From Azospirillum sp. OGB3 (GTDB taxonomy: Bacteria > Pseudomonadota > Alphaproteobacteria > Azospirillales > Azospirillaceae), in NCBI RefSeq assembly GCF_014192915.1, contig NZ_JACHYN010000015.1, positions 1-64,000 on the forward strand: a DNA stretch of 64,000 bases, given 5' to 3'. Shown here piece after piece: positions 15,731-24,891 of the stretch. The translations under genes and the position numbers were made by a program. Each line of letters opens with the position of its first letter. The stretch's first letter is position 1. The notes under the pieces were generated by a model. That model was not told the DNA's origin and made no database searches. It saw only the letters and a program-made list of their open reading frames with translations.

Positions 15731-16812
15731 CCGGACCGGCTCAGCCGACCGCGCGCTACGACGCGGACGCCCTGGACTCCTTCTGCCGCGCGGTGTTCCT
15801 GGCCGTCGGCGCGGACGAGGCGACGGCGCACGCCGCCACCCGCGCGATGATGCACGGCTCCCGGCTGGGGGTGGACAGCCACGGCGTCCGCCTGCTCGGC
15901 CATTATGTGTCCACCATGACCCAGGGACGGGTGAATCCACGCCCCGCCTTGCGCATCCTGTCCGAGTTCGGCGCCGTCGCCACGCTGGACGCCGACAACG
16001 CCCACGGCGCGCTCGGCGCCTACCGCGGCCAGGAGAAGGCGGTCGAGCTGGCCGGCCGGTTCGGCATCGGCGCGGTCGCCATCCGCAACAACTCCCATTT
16101 CGGCCCGGCCGGCGCCTTCGCGCTCGCCGCGGCGGAGGCGGGCTGCATCGGCATGGCCGTCTGCAATTCCGACAGCTTCATGCGGCTGCACGATGGCGCC
16201 AAGCGCTTCCACGGCACCAACCCGATCGCCATCGCCGTTCCGGTGGAGGACGGCGATCCGTGGCTGTTCGACATGGCCACCAGCGCCATTCCCTACAACC
16301 GCGTCCAGCTCTACCGCAGCCTCGGCATACCGCTTCCCGAAGCCACCGCGTCGGACCCCGCGGGGCGCGACACCACCGATCCCGAGCGGGCCGAGATGCT
16401 GGCGCCGCTGGGCGGCGAGTTCGGCTTCAAGGGGGCCGGGCTTGCAGGCTTCGTGGAAATCCTGAGCGCCGTCCTGACCGGCATGAAGCTGAGCTTCGAA
16501 ATCCTGCCGATGCCGGGGCCGGACCTGAGCACGCCGCGCGGCATGGGCGCCTTCGTGATGGCGATCCGTCCGGAGGCCTTCCTGCCGCGGGAGAGCTTCC
16601 AGGACAACATGGCGCGCTATCTGGCGGCTCTGCGCGGTTCGCAGGCCGTGCCGGGCCGAACGGTCATGGCGCCCGGCGACCGTGAATGGGCCGAGGCGGA
16701 GCGCCGCCGGTCGCTTGGCATCCCCGTCGACCAGACGACCATCGACTCCTTCAATCATCTCGCCCACGCTTATGGCATCCCCGCTCCGGTTCCGGTGCGC
16801 TCGCCCGTGTAA
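15727..16812 (+). CDS. Ldh2-family (malate/L-lactate/keto-acid) dehydrogenase
   Basis: 361 aa from GTG 15727, overlapping the SDR stop. Belongs to the YlbC/YiaK/Ldh2 fold: SRLGVDSHGVRLLGHY (catalytic His), RNNSHFGPAGAFAL, FHGTNPIAIAVP, FDMATSAIPYNR, and GEFGFKGAGLAGFVEIL. Members act on sulfolactate, ureidoglycolate, 2,3-diketogulonate or malate with NAD(P). Coupling with a TRAP transporter and an epimerase-type enzyme resembles the E. coli yia (diketogulonate) locus, so a sugar-acid substrate is likely. Followed by a T-tailed hairpin terminator. Confidence 0.82.
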   Translation: MTGPAQPTARYDADALDSFCRAVFLAVGADEATAHAATRAMMHGSRLGVDSHGVRLLGHYVSTMTQGRVNPRPALRILSEFGAVATLDADNAHGALGAYRGQEKAVELAGRFGIGAVAIRNNSHFGPAGAFALAAAEAGCIGMAVCNSDSFMRLHDGAKRFHGTNPIAIAVPVEDGDPWLFDMATSAIPYNRVQLYRSLGIPLPEATASDPAGRDTTDPERAEMLAPLGGEFGFKGAGLAGFVEILSAVLTGMKLSFEILPMPGPDLSTPRGMGAFVMAIRPEAFLPRESFQDNMARYLAALRGSQAVPGRTVMAPGDREWAEAERRRSLGIPVDQTTIDSFNHLAHAYGIPAPVPVRSPV

Positions 16813-16842
16813 GGCGGCCCTCCGGACACGGTATGCGGTTTT

Positions 16843-16869
16843 GGCGGGGCGGCACGGCTCCGCCTTTTT
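16843..16869 (+). terminator. Rho-independent terminator after the dehydrogenase operon
   Basis: Stem GGCGGGGC/GCTCCGCC (8 bp, one G-T pair), loop of 6, followed by TTTTT at 16865-16869. It sits 30 nt after the Ldh2-family stop and before the second TRAP binding protein, separating the two transcription units. Confidence 0.75.
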
Positions 16870-16942
16870 CTTGTTGCCCGCGCCCCGTAAATGCAGAATC
16901 CCTCTCATAATTGAAAAGAATGGGAAGGGAGAGTCCCCCGCC

Positions 16943-18037
16943 ATGAAACGTCGTTCCTTTCTGACCAGCGCCGGAGTCGGGCTGGCCGCCAGCACCGTGA
17001 TCGCCGCCCCGGCCATCGCGCAGAGCCAGCCCGAGATCAAGTGGCGCATGGCGTCGAGCTACCCCAAGAGCCTCGACACCATCTTCGGCGGGGCGGAGCT
17101 GATCGCCCGCCGGGTCGCCGCCGCCACCGACAACAAGTTCCAGATCCGCACCTTCGCGGCGGGCGAGATCGTTCCGGCGCTCCAGGTGCTGGACGCGGTG
17201 CAGAACGGCACGATCGAGTGCGGCCAGTCCGCCGCCTATTTCTACATCGGCAAGGACCCGACCTTCTGCTTCGACACGGCCATGCCCTTCGGCCTGAACA
17301 CGCGCCAGCACATCTCCTGGATGATGCACGGCGGCGGGCTGGAGCTGATGCGGGAGCTGTTCCGCGAGCACAACATCTACAACATCCCCGCCGGCAACAC
17401 GACGGCCCAGATGGGCGGCTGGTTCCGCAAGGAAATCAAGACGGTGGAGGACCTGAGCGGCCTTAAGATGCGGGTCGGCGGGCTGGCCGGGCAGATCATG
17501 GGCAAGCTGGGCCTCGTCCCGCAGCAGATCGGCGGCGGCGACATCTACCCGGCGCTGGAACGTGGCACCATCGACGCGGCGGAGTTCGTCGGCCCCTACG
17601 ACGACGAGAAGCTGGGCTTCCACAAGGTCGCCAAATACTACTACTCGCCGGGCTGGTGGGAAGGCTCCGCCCAGATCCCGCTGATGATCAACATCACCGC
17701 GTGGGAGCAGCTTCCGGAGTCCTACAAGACCATCCTGGAGCAGGCCTGCTGGGAGGCCAACACCTGGATGATCGCCAAGTACGACGCCGTCAACGCCGCG
17801 GCGCTGAAGCGTCTGGTGGCCGGCGGCGCCCAACTCCGCGCCTTCCCGCGCGACGTCATGATGGCCTGCGAGAAGATCGCCAACGAACTGTATGACGAGC
17901 TGTCGGCGAAGAACCCGCGCTTCAAGAAGGTCTACGAGGCGTGGAAGCCTTTCCGCGACGAGGAGCGGCTGTGGTTCCGCGTCGCCGAGAACAGCTTCGA
18001 CTCCTACGTCTACTCCCAGTCGGCGCAGCGCCGCTGA
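16943..18037 (+). CDS. TRAP solute-binding protein, Tat-exported, orphan
   Basis: 364 aa from ATG 16943, with GGGAAGGGAGAG upstream. The N-terminus KRRSFLTSAGVGLAASTVIAA is a Tat signal (twin Arg). The mature protein matches the TakP/DctP-like family: WRMASSYPKSLDTIFGGAEL, CGQSAAYFYIGKDPTFCF, LKMRVGGLAGQIMGKLG (Arg ligand), GWWEGSAQIPLMIN. TakP-type members bind alpha-keto acids. No DctQM follows, and a terminator separates it from the upstream operon. It may serve the dctQM above or a remote permease. Confidence 0.82.
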   Translation: MKRRSFLTSAGVGLAASTVIAAPAIAQSQPEIKWRMASSYPKSLDTIFGGAELIARRVAAATDNKFQIRTFAAGEIVPALQVLDAVQNGTIECGQSAAYFYIGKDPTFCFDTAMPFGLNTRQHISWMMHGGGLELMRELFREHNIYNIPAGNTTAQMGGWFRKEIKTVEDLSGLKMRVGGLAGQIMGKLGLVPQQIGGGDIYPALERGTIDAAEFVGPYDDEKLGFHKVAKYYYSPGWWEGSAQIPLMINITAWEQLPESYKTILEQACWEANTWMIAKYDAVNAAALKRLVAGGAQLRAFPRDVMMACEKIANELYDELSAKNPRFKKVYEAWKPFRDEERLWFRVAENSFDSYVYSQSAQRR

Positions 18038-18044
18038 GGAAAGC

Positions 18045-18085
18045 GCGGCCCCTCCCCGTCCAATCCCAGGATGGGGAGGGGCCGC
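18045..18085. terminator. Bidirectional hairpin between converging genes
   Basis: Perfect 13-bp stem GCGGCCCCTCCCC/GGGGAGGGGCCGC with a 15-nt loop, between the plus-strand TRAP binding protein and minus-strand actP. There is no U-tract, so it may act as a stable 3' end for both transcripts. Confidence 0.6.
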
Positions 18086-18101
18086 TCCTCCGGTCGCGCG
18101 G

Positions 18102-19772
18102 TCAGTGCGAGACCGCGCCAGCCGCCCCCAGGCCGGTTTCCGACCGGATGTACTGGTACTCGTAGGCCTTCGCCTCCGCCGCCGCCCGCACGCTGCGGTC
18201 GGTGACCGAGAAGAGCCAGGTCGTCGCGAAGGCGATGACCATCGAGAATAGCGCCGGATGCTCATAGGGGAAGATCGGCGCCGGGAACTTGAAGACGCTG
18301 ACCCACACGGTCGGCCCCAGCACCACGAAGGCGACGCAGCTCACCAGACCGGCGAAGCCGCCGATGAAGGCGCCGCGCGTGGTCAGGCCCTTCCAGAAGA
18401 TCGACAGGATCAGCACCGGGAAGTTCACCGACGCCGCCAGACCGAAGGCGAGGCCGACCATAAAGGCGATGTTCTGGTTCTCGAACAGCAGGCCCAGCGT
18501 GATGGCGATGACGCCCAGCGCCAGCGTGGCGAGGCGCGACACCCGCATCTCCGACGCCTCGGTGGCGTTGCCCTTCTTGAGGACGCGGGCGTAGAGGTCG
18601 TGGCTGACCGCCGACGCGCCGGCCAGCGTCAGGCCGGCGACCACCGCCAGGATGGTGGCGAAGGCGACCGCCGAAATGAAGCCCAGGAAGATGTTGCCGC
18701 CGATGGCCTTGGACAGGTGGATGGCCGCCATGTTGCCGCCGCCCAGGATCTTGCCCGCCGCGTCCAGATAGGCCGGATTGGTGCCGACGATCACGATGGC
18801 CAGGAAGCCGATGGTCACCGTCAGGATGAAGAAATAGCCGATGAAGCCGGTGGCGTAGACGACCGACTTGCGCGCCTCCTTCGCGTCGGGGACGGTGAAG
18901 AAGCGCATCAGGATGTGCGGCAGGCCCGCCGGTCCGCACATCAGCGCGAGGCTGAGCGACACCGCGGCGATGGGGTCGGCCATGGCGGCGCTGGGGCGCA
19001 GGATCGCGGCGTTCGCGGCATGGGCGGCGACGGCCTGCTGGAGCAGCCGCTCCGGGTTGAAGCCGAACTGCGCCAGCGCCAACCCGACCAGCACGGTGCA
19101 GCCGCCGAGCAGCATCACCGCCTTGATGATCTGCACCCAGGTCGTGGCGAGCATGCCGCCGAAGGTCACGTACAGGATCATCAGCACGCCGACCATCACC
19201 ACGGCGTAGGTATAGTCCAGCCCGAACAGGAGCTGGATCAGCTTGCCCGCCCCGACCATCTGCGCGATCAGGTAGAAGCAGACCACGGTCAGCGAGCCGA
19301 CCGCCGCCAGCGAGCGGACCGGGGTCTGCCCCAGCCGGTAGGACGCCACGTCGGCGAAGGTGAAGCGGCCCAGGTTGCGCAGCCGCTCGGCGATCAGGAA
19401 CAGCATCAGCGGCCAGCCGACCAGGAAGCCGATGGTGTAGATCACCCCGTCGAAGCCCTTGGCGAAGACCATGCCCGACAGGCCGAGGAAGGCCGCCGCC
19501 GACATGTAGTCGCCGGCGATGGCCAGCCCGTTCTGGAAGCCGCTGATGCCGCCGCCCGCGGTGTAGAAGTCCGACGCCGAGCGGGTGCGCTTCGACGCCC
19601 AATAGGTGATGCCCAGCGTGCCCGCGACGAACAGCAGGAACATGGCGATGGCCGTCACATTGACCGGCTGGCGCTCCACCGCGCCGTCGATGGCGGCGGC
19701 GAAGGCGGGTCCGACCGCCAGCGCCGGCAGCAGCGCGGCGGAGGCGGACACGAGACGATGCGCGGCGCTCAT
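18102..19772 (-). CDS. actP: Cation/acetate symporter ActP
   Basis: 556 aa from ATG 19772. A cleaved or first membrane segment is followed by about 13 helices of the SSS family: AGGGISGFQNGLAIAGDYMSAAAFLG, IAQMVGAGKLIQLLFGLDY, ATTWVQIIKAVMLLGG, MCGPAGLPHILMRFFTVPDA. It takes up acetate and short carboxylates with sodium in the inner membrane. The start overlaps the DUF485 gene stop by 4 nt (ATGA), the usual yjcH-actP pairing. The C-terminus (SETGLGAAGAVSH) is cytoplasmic. Confidence 0.88.
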   Translation of the reverse strand: MSAAHRLVSASAALLPALAVGPAFAAAIDGAVERQPVNVTAIAMFLLFVAGTLGITYWASKRTRSASDFYTAGGGISGFQNGLAIAGDYMSAAAFLGLSGMVFAKGFDGVIYTIGFLVGWPLMLFLIAERLRNLGRFTFADVASYRLGQTPVRSLAAVGSLTVVCFYLIAQMVGAGKLIQLLFGLDYTYAVVMVGVLMILYVTFGGMLATTWVQIIKAVMLLGGCTVLVGLALAQFGFNPERLLQQAVAAHAANAAILRPSAAMADPIAAVSLSLALMCGPAGLPHILMRFFTVPDAKEARKSVVYATGFIGYFFILTVTIGFLAIVIVGTNPAYLDAAGKILGGGNMAAIHLSKAIGGNIFLGFISAVAFATILAVVAGLTLAGASAVSHDLYARVLKKGNATEASEMRVSRLATLALGVIAITLGLLFENQNIAFMVGLAFGLAASVNFPVLILSIFWKGLTTRGAFIGGFAGLVSCVAFVVLGPTVWVSVFKFPAPIFPYEHPALFSMVIAFATTWLFSVTDRSVRAAAEAKAYEYQYIRSETGLGAAGAVSH

Positions 19773-20080
19773 CGGCCCACCTCGTTCAGCAGGTCGCGGT
19801 TCATCGCGTCGTAGCGGCTGTTGGCGCGCAGCACATAGACGCCGGTCATCAGCGAGCAGAAGACGGTGATGACGATGCCGGCGGCCAGCCCGACCGGGAA
19901 GGTCATGCCCTCGGCCAGCGGGCGGGCCATCAGCTCGGGCGCCAGCGCCGAGGCGAACACGAAGGCGTAGTAGACCGCCAGGACGATCAGCGCCAGCCGC
20001 CAGCTGAAGCGCGCGCGGCTCGCCGTCATCGCGGCGAACTTCGGGTTGGACAGCACCCGCTCGTAAATCTCGTCGGACAT
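19769..20080 (-). CDS. yjcH: DUF485 membrane protein YjcH
   Basis: 103 aa from ATG 20080. It has two membrane segments (about 25-47 and 60-83) and the family start IYERVLSNPKFAAMTASRARFSW. It always precedes actP, and its function is thought to be accessory to the symporter. An earlier start (20143) is less likely; it lacks the family N-terminus. The 230-bp upstream gap is AT-rich around 20150-20215 and likely carries the promoter. Confidence 0.85.
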   Translation of the reverse strand: MSDEIYERVLSNPKFAAMTASRARFSWRLALIVLAVYYAFVFASALAPELMARPLAEGMTFPVGLAAGIVITVFCSLMTGVYVLRANSRYDAMNRDLLNEVGR

Positions 20081-20312
20081 GATTGTTATCGCTTTTTTCT
20101 TGGAGCCCAGGCATTGCGCATCGCAGCAATACCTTGGGTGCATGGCAGCAAAAAGCGAAATTAAATTTCTTAGAACGCAAAATGACGAAATATTCGCTCA
20201 GAATCGTCGCCGTTTAACCGGAAGTCGGTTCATCATCAGCCGAGAATCGGTTGATTCAGGGGGACGGAATGCGACAACCGGTCGCGCTGCGTCGCAACAT
20301 GAGTCAACGCTG

Positions 20313-21095
20313 TTATCCCGCTGTCCGCCCCTTCAGACGGGCATCCTTCAGCCGGACATGGATCAGGCCGCTGCCGGTGGGGTCGGAGCGGTCGGGCTTG
20401 ACCATCGCCTCCAGCAGCTTCTCGTCACTCGACCAGTAGGGGACGTACCACAGCCGGTCCACGTCCATGACCAGCACCCGGTGGGTTTCGGCGTCGTAGG
20501 CGCCGAGCGGCGCGATGTGCCCCACCGTGGCGTCGCCGGTCAGCGTGCCCTGGTCGTAGGCCAGCAGGATGATGTCGCTGTCGTCGCGCTCGTTCTCGTC
20601 GAGGATGCGCCGCAGTTCGCTCAGCGTCTCCGGCGAGGTGTCCTTCGGGCTGAAGACCTCCACCGTGGCGTCCAGCCCGAAGGCCTCCACCGACCTTTGG
20701 ACCAGCCCGGCGAAGTCGGCGAAGGACACGCCGTCCCCGTTCTCCGCGGTGGCCGCCTTCCAGCCGTCGTCGTCCACCTCGTTCAACACCCGCGCCTGGG
20801 TGACCAGCCGGTTGGACGAGAGCGGCGGCAGGCCGCGCAGCGCGTTGATCATCATCGCCACGCTGGCCACCGAACAGGCGCTGCCGGTCTGCTGGGCCGC
20901 GTAATAGGGCATCATCGCCCAGAAGTCCGGCGCCCCGGCCTTGCGCAGATAGTCGCGGTCCTCGGTCATCGGCACGGCGTCCGGGCCGAACTTCGGCTTC
21001 GTCTCGCTCTGCGCGTCCTGCGCCGCGGCGGGCGAACCCGCCAGACACGCGACGGTGCACAGGGCCAGCAGAGCCGAGCGGAACGGTGCCTTCAT
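20313..21095 (-). CDS. Secreted phytochelatin-synthase-like (peptidase C83) protein
   Basis: 260 aa with a signal peptide (ALLALCTVACLAGSPAAAQ). The phytochelatin synthase papain-like triad is visible: Cys74 in QQTGSACSVASV, His193 in VGHIAPLGAY, and Asp211 in VLVMDVDRLWYVPYW. Bacterial single-domain members (about 220-260 aa) hydrolyse glutathione to gamma-Glu-Cys, with weak or no phytochelatin synthesis. Export to the periplasm is predicted. It lacks the Cys-rich C-terminal domain of plant enzymes. It is upstream of no obvious metal gene, so its substrate is uncertain. Confidence 0.82.
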   Translation of the reverse strand: MKAPFRSALLALCTVACLAGSPAAAQDAQSETKPKFGPDAVPMTEDRDYLRKAGAPDFWAMMPYYAAQQTGSACSVASVAMMINALRGLPPLSSNRLVTQARVLNEVDDDGWKAATAENGDGVSFADFAGLVQRSVEAFGLDATVEVFSPKDTSPETLSELRRILDENERDDSDIILLAYDQGTLTGDATVGHIAPLGAYDAETHRVLVMDVDRLWYVPYWSSDEKLLEAMVKPDRSDPTGSGLIHVRLKDARLKGRTAG

Positions 21096-21142
21096 CACCG
21101 GCGTCTTCCTCGATGGTGTCACGGTCGATGCCTCTGCCGGCT

Positions 21143-21655
21143 CTAGCCGGACGGGGTGGGCCTTGGCGGAAGGCTCTGCGGCACGAGCGCCATGCAATTC
21201 TGCACGACGGCGGCGCAGGCGCCCAGCGACGACGCCCGGTAGACCAACTGCTCGACGGCCCCGTTCCTCAAGGTGAAGGTCGCCTCGCACCGGTTGTCCA
21301 CCACGTTGCCAGCGCGCGGAGGATAGTAGTCCCACGGGTCATAGTCGAGCCCGCGATGACGCCAGCCGGGATAGCCCCACGGATAGCCCCATCCATAGCC
21401 GACCGGCGGCGGCGGTGGAGCGTAGTAATCGACGGAGCCCGCTTGGTAGGCGAAGAACTCCAGGGCACCGCTGGCCGCCTGCCGATGCGGCACCCCGGCA
21501 CAGGACAGCAGCGTTCCCTTGGGCATGCCGACCAGCGCGCTCTGGGCGGCGAGCGCGACGTCGGCCCGCGGATCGGCGCACCCCGCCAGCCCCCCGGCCA
21601 CGGCGAGCAGAAGGACGGCGGCGGACCGCCGCAAGGCGTGTGGACACGGGAGCAC
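21143..21655 (-). CDS. Putative lipoprotein with Pro/Tyr/Gly-rich middle
   Basis: 170 aa from GTG 21655, chosen because GGAAGGAG lies 9 nt upstream; a TTG at 21697 is the alternative. The lipobox is LAGC (Cys at about 26). The first half has VGMPKGTLLSCAGVP, a beginning seen in bacterial SmpA/OmlA-like lipoproteins. The middle is rich in Pro, Tyr, Gly and Trp (GYGWGYPWGYPGW). The end has three cysteines around CAAVVQNCM. Outer-membrane location is likely. No specific function is known to me. Confidence 0.65.
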   Translation of the reverse strand: MLPCPHALRRSAAVLLLAVAGGLAGCADPRADVALAAQSALVGMPKGTLLSCAGVPHRQAASGALEFFAYQAGSVDYYAPPPPPVGYGWGYPWGYPGWRHRGLDYDPWDYYPPRAGNVVDNRCEATFTLRNGAVEQLVYRASSLGACAAVVQNCMALVPQSLPPRPTPSG

Positions 21656-21744
21656 GGGCGGAGACTCCTTCCCCGGGAACCTATCCCGGAAGAACAAGCC
21701 TCCGCCCGCTTTTGATCCCGCTCAGTCCCTGGCTGGGCCGGCGA

Positions 21745-24700
21745 TCAGGCGTCCCAGAAGTGCGGCATGCCGTCCGACGCCGTGTAGCCGCTCTGGCCGA
21801 TCATCGCCCAGTCCAGGTCATGGATGCCCATGGCCAGCGCCGGGGAGTTCGCCTGCAGCGAGTAGTCGCCCCAATAGGGGTTGTTGAACAGCGGCTTGCC
21901 CGTCACGTCGTTGTCGCCGTAGCGCGGCACGTTGTGGACGAGGTTGCCGTCGATCACCGGGTTCCCGGCGGTCAGCAGCTCCATGTAGTCGTCCAGCGGC
22001 AGGGTCCCGCTGACGACGTTGCCGGTGATGGTGTTGTTGCGCGGCAGGCCCGGATCGCCGTGCTTGGGCGCCCAGCCGACGCGGATGAACTCCTCCGCGT
22101 TGCTGGCGATGATCGAGAAGTTGTTGGTGACGAGGTTGTTATCGCCGCCGTGGATGTGCACCCCGGCCAGCCCGGTGTCCTTCAGGAAGTTGCCGGTCAC
22201 CGTGACCCCGCCGGCCATGTCGTCCAGATAGATGCCGAAGCCCTTGTGGTCGGTCAGCCATTGGTCGGTGTTGCTGGTCGCCAGCCCGCCGACATGCTCC
22301 ACCCAGTTGCCGCGGATGATCGTGCCGGTGTCGACGCTCGACCGGCCCAGCACCTCGATGCCGCCGCCGTCCGCCGTCTCCAGGTTGGTGTTGGTGACGC
22401 GGTTGTACTCGATGACGTTGTTGCGGTTGATGTTGCTGGAGTCCCAGTTCTTCAGCGAGATGCCGTAGCGTGCGCTGGAGTCCACGTCGTTGTGGGCGAT
22501 CAGGTTGTTGTCCACCCCGGTGCCGATGATCCCGGCGACGCCCTTGCGCACCTCGCCGACGTGGGAAATGTCATTGGCGTAGATGGTGTTGCCGTTGCTG
22601 CGCCCGTCCAGCTCGATGCCGTTGACCGCCAGATGCTCCAGCGTGTTGCCGCCCACCAGGTTGTTGGAGGAGGCCGCGGTCAGCTTGATCGCCGTGCCGA
22701 CGTTGAGGAAGCTGTTGTTGCCGATGCTGTTGCCCGACGCCCCCTTCAGCTCCACCGCGTAGCCCCAGGTGGTGGTGTTGGTGAAGCCCAGCCCCTCGAT
22801 GGTCACGTCGCTGCTGCCGTTCAGGCGGATCAGCGTGCCCAGCCGCGCCACCTCGACGCCGTCCTGCGCCAGGGTGGCCGGGTTTTCCGGCTTGAACACC
22901 AGCGCCTTGTCCGACGCGCGCCACGCGAACTCGCCCGCCTGGTCGACGAAGGACGGGTTGTTCAGCAGCTTGTAGGTCGTCCCCTCGGCGAAGGGCAGCG
23001 AGGTGCCGTTCTTCAGCGTGATGGTGCGGGTGGCGTCGTTGACGCCGGCGATCTCGGTCAGGGTGTCGGACAGCCGCTCGGCGTCCATCAGCTGGATCTT
23101 CATGCCGGGGATGATGTCGCCCGACGACATGTCGCCGGTGTGGTAGCGCACCGACCAGCCGCTGGGACCGCCGTTGGCCGCGTCGGCGAAGTACCAGCCT
23201 GTGGTGTACGGGCTGTCGGCGTCGACGATGCCCTTGCTGGCCAGTGTCTGGCGCACCCCACCGATGGTCAGGTCGAGGTCGGTGGCCTGCGACAGCTTCG
23301 CGGAATAGATCCCGTTGCCCTCGCTGACGATGTTGGTGACCTTCTCCGCCCCGTTCAGCACCGGCGTCTCGCCGGGATAGTTGCGGAAGCTGTGGCCGTT
23401 GTCGGCGCCGGTCAGTTCCAGCGTCTTGGTCAGGCGGTAGGTGCCCTCGCGCACGTAGGTCGTGTCGACGTCGCTGTCCCGCATGGCGTCGCGGGCGCGC
23501 TCCAGCGAGGCGAAGGGACCGTCGGTGCCGTCGGCGTTCGGCGCGGACAGCTTGCCCGACCAGCTGTCCTTGCCGTTGGCCGCGACGTAGAAGGCCGGGC
23601 CGGTCGGCGGCGGCGGGGGCGGCTCGGCCGCGGGCTGGAACAGCGACGCCGGGGCGTCCACGTTCAGAGCACCGCCCCAGAACAGCCCTTCCTGCCCCTT
23701 CACCACGTCCTTTCCGTCCACCGCGCCCTTGTCATAGGTGACGATGGAATCGGTCGCCGCGACGGTATGGCCGTTGATGGAGACCGACTTGACGTACAGG
23801 TTGCGGTCCTGGCCGTTGACCACGGAATCGTTGTCGTAGTGGATCTGGATCTTATGGGCTTCCTTGGCGTCCAGATCGACGGTGAAGCGGAAGGGCTGCG
23901 GATCGCTGGAGGTGGCGCGGCCCTCGCCGACCACCTTGCCGTCCACCAGCAGCTTGAAGTGCGGCGCCACCCCGCCGGCCGACTGGCCCCAGGCGTTGAC
24001 GACGATGTCCGTCGGGGTCAGCGTGACCGGCGGCGGAGGCGGCGGCGGCGGGACGTAGGGGCCGTCGAAATACTCCTCCGGCACGCCGAAGGTGAGCGCG
24101 CCGCCCCAGAACAGCCCTTCCTGGCCGGCGACCACGAACTTGCCGTCCACCGGACCCTTGTCGTAGGAGGCCATCGGGGAGGTCGATTTGATCTCCTGCC
24201 CGTCGATGGTGATGCCCTGGACGAACAGGTTGCGGTCCTGGCCGTTGACGGTGGCGTCGTTGTCGTAATGGATCTGGATCTTGTGGGCCTCGTTGGGGTC
24301 CACATCGACCTTGAAGGTGTAGCCGGTCGGGCTGGTCGCGCTGACCCAGGCGTCGCCGACCACCTTGTCGTCAACCAGCAGTTTGAAATGCGGCGGCGTG
24401 CCGTTGGCGGCGGCGCCCCAGGCCTTCACGACGATCTCGGTCGTCATGGTGGCCGGCGCCTCGGGCTCCGGCTCCTGCGCGCTGGCGAACATGGTCTTGG
24501 GCAGATCGACGTTCAGCGCGCCGCGCCAGTACATCTCGGTCTGCCCGGCGATGACGTTCTTTCCGTCGATGTCGCCGGTGTCGTAGGTGACCAGCGGGTC
24601 GATGCTGAGGATCGGTTTTCCGTTCACCTCGAACGACTTGACGAAGAGGTTGCGATCCTCCCCGTTCACGGAGCCGTCGTTGTCGTACTGGAGTTGAAGC

Positions 24701-24891
24701 TTGTGGGCCTTGTCGGCCGGAACGCGGGCGTTGAAGGTGTAGCGGCCCAGCGACGCCGACGCGACGGTCGCCTGCCCGATGTCAACCCCATCCAGCCGCA
24801 GCACGAAATGCGGCCACTTTCCGCCGGCGGGAGCGCCCCAGGCGTTCACCGTGAAGGTGACGTCCATCAGTTCGGTAGTTTCGGCAGCCAT
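21745..24891 (-). CDS. Large extracellular beta-helix protein with three xylan-binding-like modules
   Basis: 1048 aa from ATG 24891 (a start at 24903 is possible). Three N-terminal modules of ~120 aa (about 10-130, 145-275, 285-415) share PHFKLLVDGK, AHKIQIHYDND, VNGQDRNL, VTYDKGxxDGKDVV and WGGAL. These are marks of calcium-dependent xylan-binding (CBM60-type) domains. Proline-rich linkers (PPPPPPPP) join them to a right-handed parallel beta-helix of ~600 aa with Asn ladders (NNTITGNVV, SIGNNSFLNVG) and an N-terminal ARDAMRDSDVDTTYVREGTY segment, like polysaccharide lyases or epimerases. There is no signal peptide, so a non-Sec export route is expected. Paralogous to the gene at 47530-50322. 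Confidence 0.8.
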   Translation of the reverse strand: MAAETTELMDVTFTVNAWGAPAGGKWPHFVLRLDGVDIGQATVASASLGRYTFNARVPADKAHKLQLQYDNDGSVNGEDRNLFVKSFEVNGKPILSIDPLVTYDTGDIDGKNVIAGQTEMYWRGALNVDLPKTMFASAQEPEPEAPATMTTEIVVKAWGAAANGTPPHFKLLVDDKVVGDAWVSATSPTGYTFKVDVDPNEAHKIQIHYDNDATVNGQDRNLFVQGITIDGQEIKSTSPMASYDKGPVDGKFVVAGQEGLFWGGALTFGVPEEYFDGPYVPPPPPPPPVTLTPTDIVVNAWGQSAGGVAPHFKLLVDGKVVGEGRATSSDPQPFRFTVDLDAKEAHKIQIHYDNDSVVNGQDRNLYVKSVSINGHTVAATDSIVTYDKGAVDGKDVVKGQEGLFWGGALNVDAPASLFQPAAEPPPPPPTGPAFYVAANGKDSWSGKLSAPNADGTDGPFASLERARDAMRDSDVDTTYVREGTYRLTKTLELTGADNGHSFRNYPGETPVLNGAEKVTNIVSEGNGIYSAKLSQATDLDLTIGGVRQTLASKGIVDADSPYTTGWYFADAANGGPSGWSVRYHTGDMSSGDIIPGMKIQLMDAERLSDTLTEIAGVNDATRTITLKNGTSLPFAEGTTYKLLNNPSFVDQAGEFAWRASDKALVFKPENPATLAQDGVEVARLGTLIRLNGSSDVTIEGLGFTNTTTWGYAVELKGASGNSIGNNSFLNVGTAIKLTAASSNNLVGGNTLEHLAVNGIELDGRSNGNTIYANDISHVGEVRKGVAGIIGTGVDNNLIAHNDVDSSARYGISLKNWDSSNINRNNVIEYNRVTNTNLETADGGGIEVLGRSSVDTGTIIRGNWVEHVGGLATSNTDQWLTDHKGFGIYLDDMAGGVTVTGNFLKDTGLAGVHIHGGDNNLVTNNFSIIASNAEEFIRVGWAPKHGDPGLPRNNTITGNVVSGTLPLDDYMELLTAGNPVIDGNLVHNVPRYGDNDVTGKPLFNNPYWGDYSLQANSPALAMGIHDLDWAMIGQSGYTASDGMPHFWDA

